From Acidithiobacillus sp. AMEEHan (GTDB lineage: Bacteria; Pseudomonadota; Gammaproteobacteria; Acidithiobacillales; Acidithiobacillaceae): a stretch of DNA of 64,000 nucleotides. A program made the translations under genes and the position numbers. Shown here in pieces: positions 22,356 to 29,387 of this stretch (position 1 is the first letter of the stretch; every line of letters begins with the position of its first letter). Location of the stretch: positions 1,796,001 to 1,860,000 of the forward strand of contig NZ_CP118747.1 in NCBI RefSeq assembly GCF_030996345.1, given 5' to 3'. A model generated the notes under the pieces. It was not told the origin of the DNA and did not search any database. It was given only the letters and a program-made list of their open reading frames with translations.

Positions 22356-23537
22356 TTACAGGCCCATGGCTTGGCGGATGAAAAAACGTTTGAGTGGAGG
22401 CGTCATACTGGTACCCCAGAGCCCCAAATCACGCAGCCGCGCCAAGGCGCCACTGCGATTCGAGAATAGATGATTCAGGGCACCACAGGCAAAGACCGTC
22501 AGAAGATTGTCAGGACGGCGCTGCCGTTGAAAATCCACCAGGGCCTCAAGGCGTCCAAAGTCTGTCCTCTTTGCGATCTTGTCGCCAATGACCCGGGTGA
22601 GCGCGGCGACATCGCGAAAGCCGAGATTCACGCCGAGCCCAGCCAACGGATGGACACCATGCGCGCTGTCACCGAGCAAGGCGACACGATCCTGCACGTA
22701 GCGATTCACATGCAGTGCGCTCAACGGGAATTTCCCCCGTTTGCCGATGCCGGTGATTCTTCCGAGTTGTGGTCCGAAGGCATCCTGCAAGCGGCCCAGG
22801 AAGTTCGCGTCATCCATGGCAAAAAGTTGTCGTGCGGCAAGATTGCGCGTACTCCAGACAAGGCTGGCCTGGGCCCGACCTTCGGCGCTATCGGCAAAGG
22901 GGAGCAGGGCGAGCGGCCCGGTCGGCAAAAAGCGCTGGTAGGCGACTCCACCATGTGGTCGCTCGATTTGCACTGTGGCAACGATGGCTTCTTGATGGTA
23001 ATCCTCGCGGTAGATGCTGGACTGAAATATCTGTTGCCGCAATCCGGACTGCCGCCCCTCGGCAATCGCCAGCAGACGCCCGCGGTAGCCGCGGCCCTTC
23101 TGATCCTTCAGTTCGATTCCTTCGGCATCAATGAAAGATCTCTGCCATTGGCAGTCGTACAGCAATTTGCCGCCGGCGTCACAGAATGCGGTACGCAGAT
23201 CTTGTTCCAATCGTTGGTTCTCGCAGATGTAGCCCAAGACAGTCTCCCCAACGTCTGCGGCATCGAGCTGAATGCTGCCGGCATGTTCGGCGTCCCAGAC
23301 GCGCATTCCCCGCACCGCTGTACCCAGAGAAGCGACATTGAGTCCCTGTTGCGCAAGGAAAGTGGTTGCCCCCGCATTGACGAGGCTGCAACGCTGCAGT
23401 GGGTCTGCGGCCTCGGCTTGCTGCGCAGTGCGGCGCTCGGCTATGGCCGTTCGTAATCCCTGGCGTTGTAAAGCCAGACCCAAGGCGCTACCCACCATGC
23501 CAGCGCCAGAGATCAGGACATCGAAATCATCCGTCAA
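22356..23537 (-). CDS. FAD-dependent ubiquinone hydroxylase (UbiI/F/L/M type)
   Basis: 393 residues of the UbiH/COQ6 flavoprotein monooxygenase family. FAD motif GAGMVGSALGLALQRQG at the N-terminus, DG-type region and C-terminal FAD-phosphate motif GDSAHGVHPLAGLGVNLGF. It hydroxylates one ring position in ubiquinone synthesis; which position (C1, C5 or C6) cannot be told. The start overlaps the end of ubiH by 11 bases. The three genes ubiH, this one and ubiK form an operon with comM. Confidence 0.88.
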   Translation of the reverse strand: MTDDFDVLISGAGMVGSALGLALQRQGLRTAIAERRTAQQAEAADPLQRCSLVNAGATTFLAQQGLNVASLGTAVRGMRVWDAEHAGSIQLDAADVGETVLGYICENQRLEQDLRTAFCDAGGKLLYDCQWQRSFIDAEGIELKDQKGRGYRGRLLAIAEGRQSGLRQQIFQSSIYREDYHQEAIVATVQIERPHGGVAYQRFLPTGPLALLPFADSAEGRAQASLVWSTRNLAARQLFAMDDANFLGRLQDAFGPQLGRITGIGKRGKFPLSALHVNRYVQDRVALLGDSAHGVHPLAGLGVNLGFRDVAALTRVIGDKIAKRTDFGRLEALVDFQRQRRPDNLLTVFACGALNHLFSNRSGALARLRDLGLWGTSMTPPLKRFFIRQAMGL

Positions 23538-24771
23538 AGCGGGTCACCTCCAGGGCGGGAATGCTGCTGGCGGCAGGCAGATCGACTCCAGCCAGACGCG
23601 CCGCCAGGCGTTTTTTCAACCAGCGGTTATTTTCCAGACCCAGTAGTGCGATCTCGCGTCCTAGTCGCCAGGGCAGAGGGGGCAGGGCAAAGAGTTGGTT
23701 CATCCCTTCGGTGAACGCGATGGTTTCTAAGCGATCCCGGCGGCGAATCCGCTGAAAATCTCTTAGCAAAGTCTCGGAACCAGGGTCGGCGCCCTGTTCT
23801 GCTGCCTCGCGTAAAAGTGCCGCCAGCGTTACGGCATCGCGCAGCCCCAGATTGTAACCCTGTCCAGCCAGTGGATGCAGCGTCTGGGCGGCGTTACCCA
23901 AAGGAAGGATACGGCTGCTCGTAGGGGCAGAGAATTGTTGAAAGTGCAGCGGGTAGAGGGCGCGTCCAGTTACCTGGGAGAAGCCGGCGAGACCGGGTGG
24001 CAGATGCCGATGGAGTTCCTGCAAAAAGACGGCGTCGCTACTATTCATCAGGCGGCTCGCGGTGCTCGGCAACAGGCTCCAAACTAGGGAGAAAATCCCG
24101 TCCGCGCGCGGTAGAAAAGCGAGCGGCCCACTTTCAAGAAAATGCTCGTACGCCGTACCGATGGGGCCGGAGATCGGTCCAACACGGGCGGTAATGGCAT
24201 AGCGATTGTGATCCCAGCCGCGGCGTTGCAGACCAAGCAATGGTTGCAGTTTGCCATGACCACCATCGGCCAGCACCAATAGTCGCGCGGATAGCCTGTT
24301 GCCGTTCGCCCAAGCCAGAGTCACGCGATCGGGAAGCCAGGAAAAATTCGCCACTGGTCCCCAGGGGAGGCGTTGAAAGTTGTCGGTGGCGGAGGGCAAC
24401 TGTGCAACCAGCGCCGCCTGCAGATTGGCAAGTGGGGTAACTCTGCCGAGAACACCTTCCTGCGCCTGCAGCAGCTCACTGGCTAGGGTTACCCGATTCG
24501 GGCTGCGCGCTTGGGAGATTTGTACTTGCTGAATTCGTCCACTGACTGCATCCGGTACCACTACCCCGAAGTTCCGCAGCAGACGTATGGAGGCGAGAGC
24601 AAGGGCGACACTGCGTTCCGGAGCAGTCGCATCCGGGGCAGCACTCGTCCGGACAAGCGGCGCCTGGGGAGAGGTGTCGATGACTCGAATACGGAGCGCT
24701 GACCCGTGGAGGGCCAACACAAGACTGTGGGCAATGGGTCCATCGCCTAGGATGAGCAGGTCGCAATCCAT
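23527..24771 (-). CDS. ubiH: FAD-dependent ubiquinone hydroxylase, UbiH-like
   Basis: 414 residues. The FAD-phosphate motif GNAAQTLHPLAGQGYNLGLRD matches UbiH itself (the NAAQTLHP form), so C6... C-ring assignment is by that motif. The N-terminal Rossmann motif reads GDGPIAHSLVLAL, with Ala for the last Gly of GxGxxG, a mild departure. First gene of the ubiH-hydroxylase-ubiK-comM run. Upstream 130 bases to the DsrE-like gene hold no other gene. Confidence 0.85.
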   Translation of the reverse strand: MDCDLLILGDGPIAHSLVLALHGSALRIRVIDTSPQAPLVRTSAAPDATAPERSVALALASIRLLRNFGVVVPDAVSGRIQQVQISQARSPNRVTLASELLQAQEGVLGRVTPLANLQAALVAQLPSATDNFQRLPWGPVANFSWLPDRVTLAWANGNRLSARLLVLADGGHGKLQPLLGLQRRGWDHNRYAITARVGPISGPIGTAYEHFLESGPLAFLPRADGIFSLVWSLLPSTASRLMNSSDAVFLQELHRHLPPGLAGFSQVTGRALYPLHFQQFSAPTSSRILPLGNAAQTLHPLAGQGYNLGLRDAVTLAALLREAAEQGADPGSETLLRDFQRIRRRDRLETIAFTEGMNQLFALPPLPWRLGREIALLGLENNRWLKKRLAARLAGVDLPAASSIPALEVTRFDG

Positions 24772-24903
24772 GGCCTATACTCTAGGACTTCGCGTCTGGA
24801 GCGGCAAGCGACGACCGATGCTTGCTGGAGCTGAAAGGTGGTGTGCCACGTCGGTTATGCCGATAAGGGGTGGTTCCCCACCCCGATGCAGCACAGTTAC
24901 CGA

Positions 24904-25266
24904 TCAATAATAGACTGGCACGACACCTGAAGCCATGGTCTGAATGGCTTGTCCGGCGCTGGCCATCGTGGCTTCAGGAATGAAATGCGCCTCTTCTAGA
25001 CCACGCTTCTTATAGCAGCCGGCGCAAATCCAGAACTTGGCACCGTTTTGCACCAGAAAGTCGCGTAATTCCAGCAGCGGGGGAAAGGTCGGTTCCTGCA
25101 TACCGTGCAGATAGTTGTCCGAGCGGGCGAGATGAACGCCGTCCAGGGACAGAAAGATGGTGACTTCGTGCCCTTCCGTCAGGGCATTCTTGGCGAGTAC
25201 CAGGCCAACGGTGGCGCGGTCGAGATCGTTGCCGGCGTGGGTGATGTTGACAAAAAAATGTGCCAT
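24904..25266 (-). CDS. DsrE-family small sulfur-relay-like protein
   Basis: 120 residues from the ATG at 25266, picked because GGAG lies nine bases upstream; an ATG six codons earlier is less well placed. DsrE/TusD fold: FFVNITHAGNDLDRATVGLV at the N-terminus, GHEVTIFLSLDGV, and a Cys pair in FWICAGCYKKRG that sits where TusD/DsrE carry the active-site Cys. Members bind or pass persulfide sulfur; given the likely sulfur-oxidising host this could be a sulfur carrier, but the exact subtype is open. Divergent from the peroxiredoxin. Confidence 0.8.
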   Translation of the reverse strand: MAHFFVNITHAGNDLDRATVGLVLAKNALTEGHEVTIFLSLDGVHLARSDNYLHGMQEPTFPPLLELRDFLVQNGAKFWICAGCYKKRGLEEAHFIPEATMASAGQAIQTMASGVVPVYY

Positions 25267-25396
25267 GAATACTTGCTCCGTCATCAGTGGGAGAGTTGTA
25301 GTTTAGTACAGTTCCAGATTCTGATGAAGTAGAGACAGTGACAGAGGTCTGAGCTATGCTTGTAGTCTCGCTTTCAATTGGATCAGGAGGTATGTC

Positions 25397-25999
25397 ATGG
25401 CCGTACTCGTTGGCAAGAAAGCCCCGGATTTTGTTGCTCCCGCGGTGATGCCGGATAACAGCATCAACGAAAAATTTCATTTTTCGCATCACATCAAGGG
25501 TAAATATGCGGTACTGTTTTTTTACCCGCTCGACTTCACCTTCGTCTGCCCCTCCGAAATCATCGCCTTCAACCACCGGCTATCGGAGTTCCATGCGCGC
25601 AAGACCGAAGTCATTTCTTGCAGTGTCGACTCCCATTTCACCCACCTGGCGTGGAAAAACACCCCCGAAAACAAGGGTGGCATCGGCAATATCCAGTTGC
25701 CCATGGTCGCCGACCTCACCAAGCAGATCGCCCGCGACTATGACGTGCTCTTTGATGAATCTGTCGCCCTGCGCGGCTCCTTCCTGATCGACCGGGACGG
25801 GGTAGTGCGCCATCAGGTAATCAACGACCTGCCCCTTGGCCGCAACATCGATGAGATGATTCGCATGGTCGATGCCTTGCAATTCTTTGAAGAGCACGGT
25901 GAAGTCTGTCCCGCTCAGTGGGAAAAGGGTAAGTCGGGAATGAAGGCTGATCCTGCCGGCGTCGCTGCCTATCTGGCGGAACACGCAAAAGAGCTGTAA
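25397..25999 (+). CDS. 2-Cys peroxiredoxin (AhpC/Prx1 type)
   Basis: 200 residues. Reduces hydrogen peroxide and organic peroxides. Peroxidatic Cys51 in FTFVCPSE; resolving Cys in GEVCPAQW near residue 171; typical 2-Cys dimer. Active-site Pro/Thr in FFYPLDFTF. Start supported by AGGAGG six bases upstream. Followed by a hairpin and then the second DUF202-type gene. Confidence 0.95.
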   Translation: MAVLVGKKAPDFVAPAVMPDNSINEKFHFSHHIKGKYAVLFFYPLDFTFVCPSEIIAFNHRLSEFHARKTEVISCSVDSHFTHLAWKNTPENKGGIGNIQLPMVADLTKQIARDYDVLFDESVALRGSFLIDRDGVVRHQVINDLPLGRNIDEMIRMVDALQFFEEHGEVCPAQWEKGKSGMKADPAGVAAYLAEHAKEL

Positions 26000-26011
26000 T
26001 TTCTCCCCTTT

Positions 26012-26036
26012 CGCGTCTCCCCTAGGGGGAGACGCG
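26012..26036 (+). terminator. Hairpin after the peroxiredoxin gene
   Basis: CGCGTCTCCCC and GGGGAGACGCG around a three-base loop, 12 bases past the stop. The stem is very stable, but only ATTTC follows, so termination may be partial and the next gene (26048) may be read through. Confidence 0.5.
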
Positions 26037-26047
26037 GGATTTCTCCC

Positions 26048-26704
26048 ATGCTGCTGCGCAAAAATCTACCGCCCATTCGTGAGCCGCGGCTCTACCTCAG
26101 CATGGAGCGCAGTTATCTTTCCCTGATCAAATTCGTCATCGTTGCCTTCGGTGCGGGCATTTTGGCGCGCAAGTTCGCCATGGCGCTGCGTTTCTTTCAC
26201 CTGGAACACTTGCATCCCTTCTTCATCGCCCTCTATCAGGTGTTGACGATCCCCGCCGTTGTTGTTCTCTTCGCCATCATTCCATTCTTTTGGAACGACT
26301 TGCGCTATGTTGCCAAGGGTCCGTCGGTGTCCGCCAAGGAGATGGATGACCCACGCGTTCATTTCTCTGCCGAGCGCACCTTCCTTTCTTGGATACGTAC
26401 CGCCCTCAGCAGCATCGCCTTTGCCTTTGTACTCGCCAAGTTCGATTTTCTACTGCGGAAGTTTTCCGCCTTGCTGCACGTGCAAATTCCCTTGCTCCAT
26501 CGTTTGACGGGCAGTAACACCATCTTTCTTGCCTTTGGACTCGTACTGCTGGCGCTGGCTTTCTGGGGCTTGCTCGGTACCCAGGCCAGTATCCGGGAAG
26601 GAACCTGCCGACTGCCGATGCGCCGTTATCTGGCTACGGGCCTGATCCTGGTGTTGCTAGGTATCGGCATGCTGCGCCTGCTGTGGATACTGGGCTGGAG
26701 CTGA
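26048..26704 (+). CDS. Membrane protein with two DUF202-like halves (copy 2)
   Basis: 218 residues, paralogue of the protein at 19911-20564 with the same plan. N-terminal half EPRLYLSMERSYLSLIKF plus two helices; linker with GPSVSAKEMDDPRVHF; second half AERTFLSWIRTALSSIAFAF as in DUF202/YidH; a final helix pair. Paralogy is clear from the shared motifs EPRLY, ER(S/T)YL and (V/I)S(A/E)KE, DPR, AERTFL. Function unknown; it sits 48 bases behind the peroxiredoxin. Confidence 0.7.
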   Translation: MLLRKNLPPIREPRLYLSMERSYLSLIKFVIVAFGAGILARKFAMALRFFHLEHLHPFFIALYQVLTIPAVVVLFAIIPFFWNDLRYVAKGPSVSAKEMDDPRVHFSAERTFLSWIRTALSSIAFAFVLAKFDFLLRKFSALLHVQIPLLHRLTGSNTIFLAFGLVLLALAFWGLLGTQASIREGTCRLPMRRYLATGLILVLLGIGMLRLLWILGWS

Positions 26705-26777
26705 CGATCTCCCTCGTTTGAGGCTTGCCGAGCTGTCCAGAGCAGCTCAGCACGACAAAATGCTAGGCCCTTTACAT

Positions 26778-26796
26778 GCAAATGAGAACCGTTTAC
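26778..26796 (+). promoter_or_regulatory. Possible Fur box before the FeoC-like/FeoA-like pair
   Basis: GCAAATGAGAACCGTTTAC matches the 19-base Fur consensus at 12 positions by hand count, 74 bases upstream of the FeoC-like ATG. The iron-related genes behind it make the site believable. Confidence 0.45.
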
Positions 26797-26869
26797 ATTA
26801 GATCCAACGGGCGAAGCCCAGGGATGGGTCCTGGCAAGTCCGTGCCCTGAAACTTTTCTGGAGGGACCT

Positions 26870-27139
26870 ATGTTGAAACGAGTGCTCGCCGACATTCGGC
26901 GTAATCCGGGAATCACCTTGGAATATCTCATGGACCTGCATGCGGCAGACGCCGAGTACATGTCTGCAGTGCTGGCGCGTCTGGTTCGCGACGGCGAAAT
27001 TGTTGCTCTGGAAACACGAGCATGCCCGCCGCGCTCGCGAAAGGCGCAGAAAGAGCCAGCCAGCAGAATTTGCTTTTTCAGCAAAGTGCTCGATGCAGTG
27101 GGGGAAAGCTATCGGCAGTCGGTGGTCTTGCATTCCTGA
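26870..27139 (+). CDS. FeoC-like winged-helix protein
   Basis: 89 residues. The N-terminal 50 residues (LKRVLADIRRNPGITLEYLM, then VLARLVRDGEIVALE) look like the small winged helix of FeoC-type proteins. The rest is basic, with two Cys (RACPP and RICFF) but no Fe-S-type Cys cluster. Start supported by CTGGAGGG upstream. Followed 17 bases later by a FeoA-like gene and a terminator. A role in iron-uptake control is inferred from company and the Fur-like site. Confidence 0.55.
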   Translation: MLKRVLADIRRNPGITLEYLMDLHAADAEYMSAVLARLVRDGEIVALETRACPPRSRKAQKEPASRICFFSKVLDAVGESYRQSVVLHS

Positions 27140-27156
27140 AACAGGAGGGGCAAAGC

Positions 27157-27495
27157 ATGCTGCGTCTTGCCGTCGTTGGCCAGAGTCACGCCCCGGTATT
27201 GCTACCTTCCTGCCTGCCCCTTCGCCTCAGCTTTGCAGAACCGCGGCGGTGGCTAGGAGTGGTGGAAATTCTTGGGGGCCCAAACTTTCTTGCGCGCTTG
27301 CGTAATCTGGGAATCCAGCTCGAGCATTGGGTGCAGATCCTGGATACCAATGATCGCAATGGTCTGAGAATAGAAAACTGGCTTGGCGAAGTTGCGGTGC
27401 TCAGCTTTCGCCAAGCGAACCGGATCTTGGTCTCGCCGCGAGGCGAGCCAGGCACCTGTCAGAGAGGAAAGAAACCTGCGTCTGGATCGCATTGA
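27157..27495 (+). CDS. FeoA-like SH3-fold protein
   Basis: 112 residues from the ATG at 27157, chosen for the strong AGGAGG eight bases upstream; the frame is open further but without a ribosome site. The middle fits a FeoA domain: VEILGGPNFLARLRNLGI, a short beta turn region, and the end AVLSFRQANRILVSP. The 30 residues before and 20 after are extra relative to FeoA (about 75-85). Forms a two-gene unit with the FeoC-like gene, away from the feoABC operon at 29-32 kb. Identification is from pattern only. Confidence 0.6.
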   Translation: MLRLAVVGQSHAPVLLPSCLPLRLSFAEPRRWLGVVEILGGPNFLARLRNLGIQLEHWVQILDTNDRNGLRIENWLGEVAVLSFRQANRILVSPRGEPGTCQRGKKPASGSH

Positions 27496-27516
27496 CCAAA
27501 ATCGTGGCAATGACTT

Positions 27517-27544
27517 GCAGCCCCAAACGGGGCTGCTGTTTTTA
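27517..27544 (+). terminator. Rho-independent terminator after the FeoA-like gene
   Basis: GCAGCCCC-AAAC-GGGGCTGC followed by TGTTTTTA, 21 bases after the stop codon. It ends the plus-strand pair and slightly overlaps the end of the convergent bfr. Confidence 0.85.
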
Positions 27545-28024
27545 GCCTTCCTGCAAGGGACCGGCTGCGGTCTGGATGAAGTTTTGCAGGCCCATTTTCT
27601 CGATCAGGGCGATATGGGTCTCCAGCCAATCGATGTGCTCCTCAGTTTGTTTCTGAATGGCACAGACGATGGAGCGCGTAACGAAATCCTGCACCGATTC
27701 GCAATAGCGAATGGTCTCCGCGTAATGCGCGCGCCCTTCCAGCTCGAGCTCCAGATCGCATTTCAGGCATTCCTCGACATTCTCGCCAATTCGTAGCTTG
27801 TTCAGATCCTGGAGATTGGGGAGCCCTTCCAAAAAAAGGATGCGCTCGATGAGTTTGTCGGCGTGGTGCATTTCCTCGATGGACTCTTCGTACTCGTGCT
27901 TGCCGAGGGCGAACAATCCCCAGTTTTTGTACATCCGCGCGTGCAGAAAGTACTGGTTGATCGCCGTCAACTCCAGCTTCAGGGCGGTGTTCAGGTGCTG
28001 GATGGTTTGCTTGTCGCCTTTCAT
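27542..28024 (-). CDS. bfr: Bacterioferritin
   Basis: Iron-storage 24-mer with heme. 160 residues, closely like the E. coli protein in length and core ([28 protein letters not shown]). Heme ligand Met52 is present in EEMHHA. Ferroxidase ligands Glu18, Glu51, His54, Glu94 and His130 are present, but the position matching Glu127 is Thr (KQTEEH), with Glu at 128 and 129. Its start overlaps bfd by four bases, so iron release (Bfd) and storage are co-expressed. Confidence 0.93.
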   Translation of the reverse strand: MKGDKQTIQHLNTALKLELTAINQYFLHARMYKNWGLFALGKHEYEESIEEMHHADKLIERILFLEGLPNLQDLNKLRIGENVEECLKCDLELELEGRAHYAETIRYCESVQDFVTRSIVCAIQKQTEEHIDWLETHIALIEKMGLQNFIQTAAGPLQEG

Positions 28025-28266
28025 ACAGTTCTCCTTTCGAGTGGTGGAGATACAACGGGTAGGGGAAAAACTTTAGTGTCGCCTTTCCGTGGCGACAATA
28101 GGGCGGCCATTTCTTCGAGCAGGATGCCTCGGGCACAGGCGGCGCAGCGTCCGCAGTTGGTGGCAACTCCTAAGCGCTCCCGCAATGCGCGAAGGGTATG
28201 GGCCCCGTCGCGGATGGCTTCGCGTAGTTCGGATTCTGTTACTCCATGGCATATACAGACGTACAT
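28021..28266 (-). CDS. bfd: Bacterioferritin-associated ferredoxin
   Basis: [2Fe-2S] protein that reduces the bacterioferritin core to release iron. 81 residues from the ATG at 28266; the open frame runs further upstream but the family start is [11 protein letters not shown]. Cluster ligands Cys4, Cys6, Cys38 and Cys41 ([14 protein letters not shown]). The C-terminal tail of about 25 residues is longer than in E. coli (64 residues). Operon bfd-bfr, overlapping ATGA. Confidence 0.92.
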   Translation of the reverse strand: MYVCICHGVTESELREAIRDGAHTLRALRERLGVATNCGRCAACARGILLEEMAALLSPRKGDTKVFPLPVVSPPLERRTV

Positions 28267-28515
28267 AGTTTGGTAACCATCAGCCAATGCTCCCGTTGAT
28301 AGTAATTGAAATGAGAGTGATGCGCAATTACAAGAGTGGCTCTTTGTACGCAACCCACCACACGAAGAAGGGCCCATCCAGTCGCCCCCTAGGGGGTCCT
28401 TCCAGGCGCATAAGATCAGCGCGCCAGATTGCGGAGTATGAGTCACCGACTCCTTGTTGTATGAAACAAGTATGTCGCGCACAATGTTTCATGTAACTCT
28501 ATTGAGGAATCGGAA

Positions 28516-28740
28516 ATGGCGACGACACCTGTGAATCAGCGGGTGCAAAAGTATCGTGATGCACTCCGGAGGGCGGGGCTCCGTCCAGTGCAAATCTGGG
28601 TGCCTGACACGCGCCGCCCTGACTTCGCGGAGGAATGCCGCCGCCAATGCTTGCTGGTGGCCCAAGCCGACAGCGCCGACACTGCTCTGCAGCAATTCCT
28701 GGATGAAGCCTTGGCAGATGTGGACGGCTGGACGGAATGA
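28516..28740 (+). CDS. MazE-type antitoxin
   Basis: 74 residues; DUF3018/MazE-like antitoxin type, with basic N-terminus NQRVQKYRDALRRAGLRPVQ and IWVPDTRRPDFAEECRRQ, the standard opening of this antitoxin group. The acidic C-terminal tail would bind the toxin. The stop overlaps the mazF-like start by ATGA. Such antitoxins usually repress their own promoter. Confidence 0.85.
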   Translation: MATTPVNQRVQKYRDALRRAGLRPVQIWVPDTRRPDFAEECRRQCLLVAQADSADTALQQFLDEALADVDGWTE

Positions 28741-29063
28741 TGCGTGGTGATCTGGTGACCGTCGCGATGCCGGGCGACTTTGGCAAGCCGAGGCTGGCGT
28801 TGGTGATCCAGGCAAACCAGTTCAGTGAGCATAACAGTGTCACCTTGCTACTTGTCACCAGCACGCTGGTTGCTGCGCCATTGCTGCGCGTCACGGTTCA
28901 GCCGAATACGGAGAATGGCTTGGAGAAGCCCTCTCAGGTCATGGTGGACAAGGTAATGACCGTGAAGCGCGATAGGGTAAGGCCGACTTTCGGACACATC
29001 GATGCGGATGTGCTGGTGGAAGTCGAGCGCTGCTTGGCGGTGTTCCTAGGGATTGCAAAGTGA
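28737..29063 (+). CDS. MazF/PemK-type mRNA endonuclease toxin
   Basis: 108 residues. MazF fold: MMRGDLVTVAMPGDFGKPRL (conserved RGDLV opening), QANQFSEHNSVTLLLVTS, and KPSQVMVDKVMTVKRDRV (the Asp/Lys stretch of the fold). Cleaves RNA at short sequence sites in known homologues. The 3' end overlaps by 18 bases the convergent FeoC-like gene. Confidence 0.88.
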   Translation: MMRGDLVTVAMPGDFGKPRLALVIQANQFSEHNSVTLLLVTSTLVAAPLLRVTVQPNTENGLEKPSQVMVDKVMTVKRDRVRPTFGHIDADVLVEVERCLAVFLGIAK

Positions 29064-29387
29064 GCGTGGCAGTGTGGGAGGGAATTCCTCTGCGCGCCGG
29101 GGATCATCAGGTGGGGTAAGCTCCCGCCAGCGGTATAGCGTTGTCGGGCGCGAGGGCTTGCCGCTTCCACAACCTTTCCCGCAAGCGCCGCTGCCACAGC
29201 CGCCGGAGCTGCAGTTCGCCGCTGCCGCGAGGGGCTGCAACACCAGCAGCTTTTGTCGTGACCGCCAGTGCTCCAGGGCGGCCTCGACGATACCCGTGGG
29301 CAGGGAAAGGCGCTGGGCGATTTCCTCGCCGCTGAGGGAAGCTCCCTCGCGCAGCAGATCGCGCACCGCGAAGAGGGCGTTGCTCAT
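29046..29387 (-). CDS. feoC: FeoC-like iron-transport regulator with Cys cluster
   Basis: 113 residues from the ATG at 29387 that overlaps the feoB stop (ATGA). Winged-helix N-terminus (FAVRDLLREGASLSGEEIAQ, LPTGIVEAALEHW) followed by a Gly/Cys segment CSSGGCGSGACGKGC, four Cys in C-x4-C-x4-C-x3-C spacing, the putative Fe-S site of FeoC. The 35-residue tail is longer than in enterobacterial FeoC. Last gene of feoABC. Confidence 0.8.
   Translation of the reverse strand: MSNALFAVRDLLREGASLSGEEIAQRLSLPTGIVEAALEHWRSRQKLLVLQPLAAAANCSSGGCGSGACGKGCGSGKPSRPTTLYRWRELTPPDDPRRAEEFPPTLPRSLCNP

Noticed and set aside
28297-28320. A/T-rich TGATAGTAATTGAAATGAG before bfd that might be a Fur box.
   Set aside because: Only about nine of 19 consensus positions match in the best register. 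Fur control of bfd-bfr is plausible biologically but the site is too weak to list.
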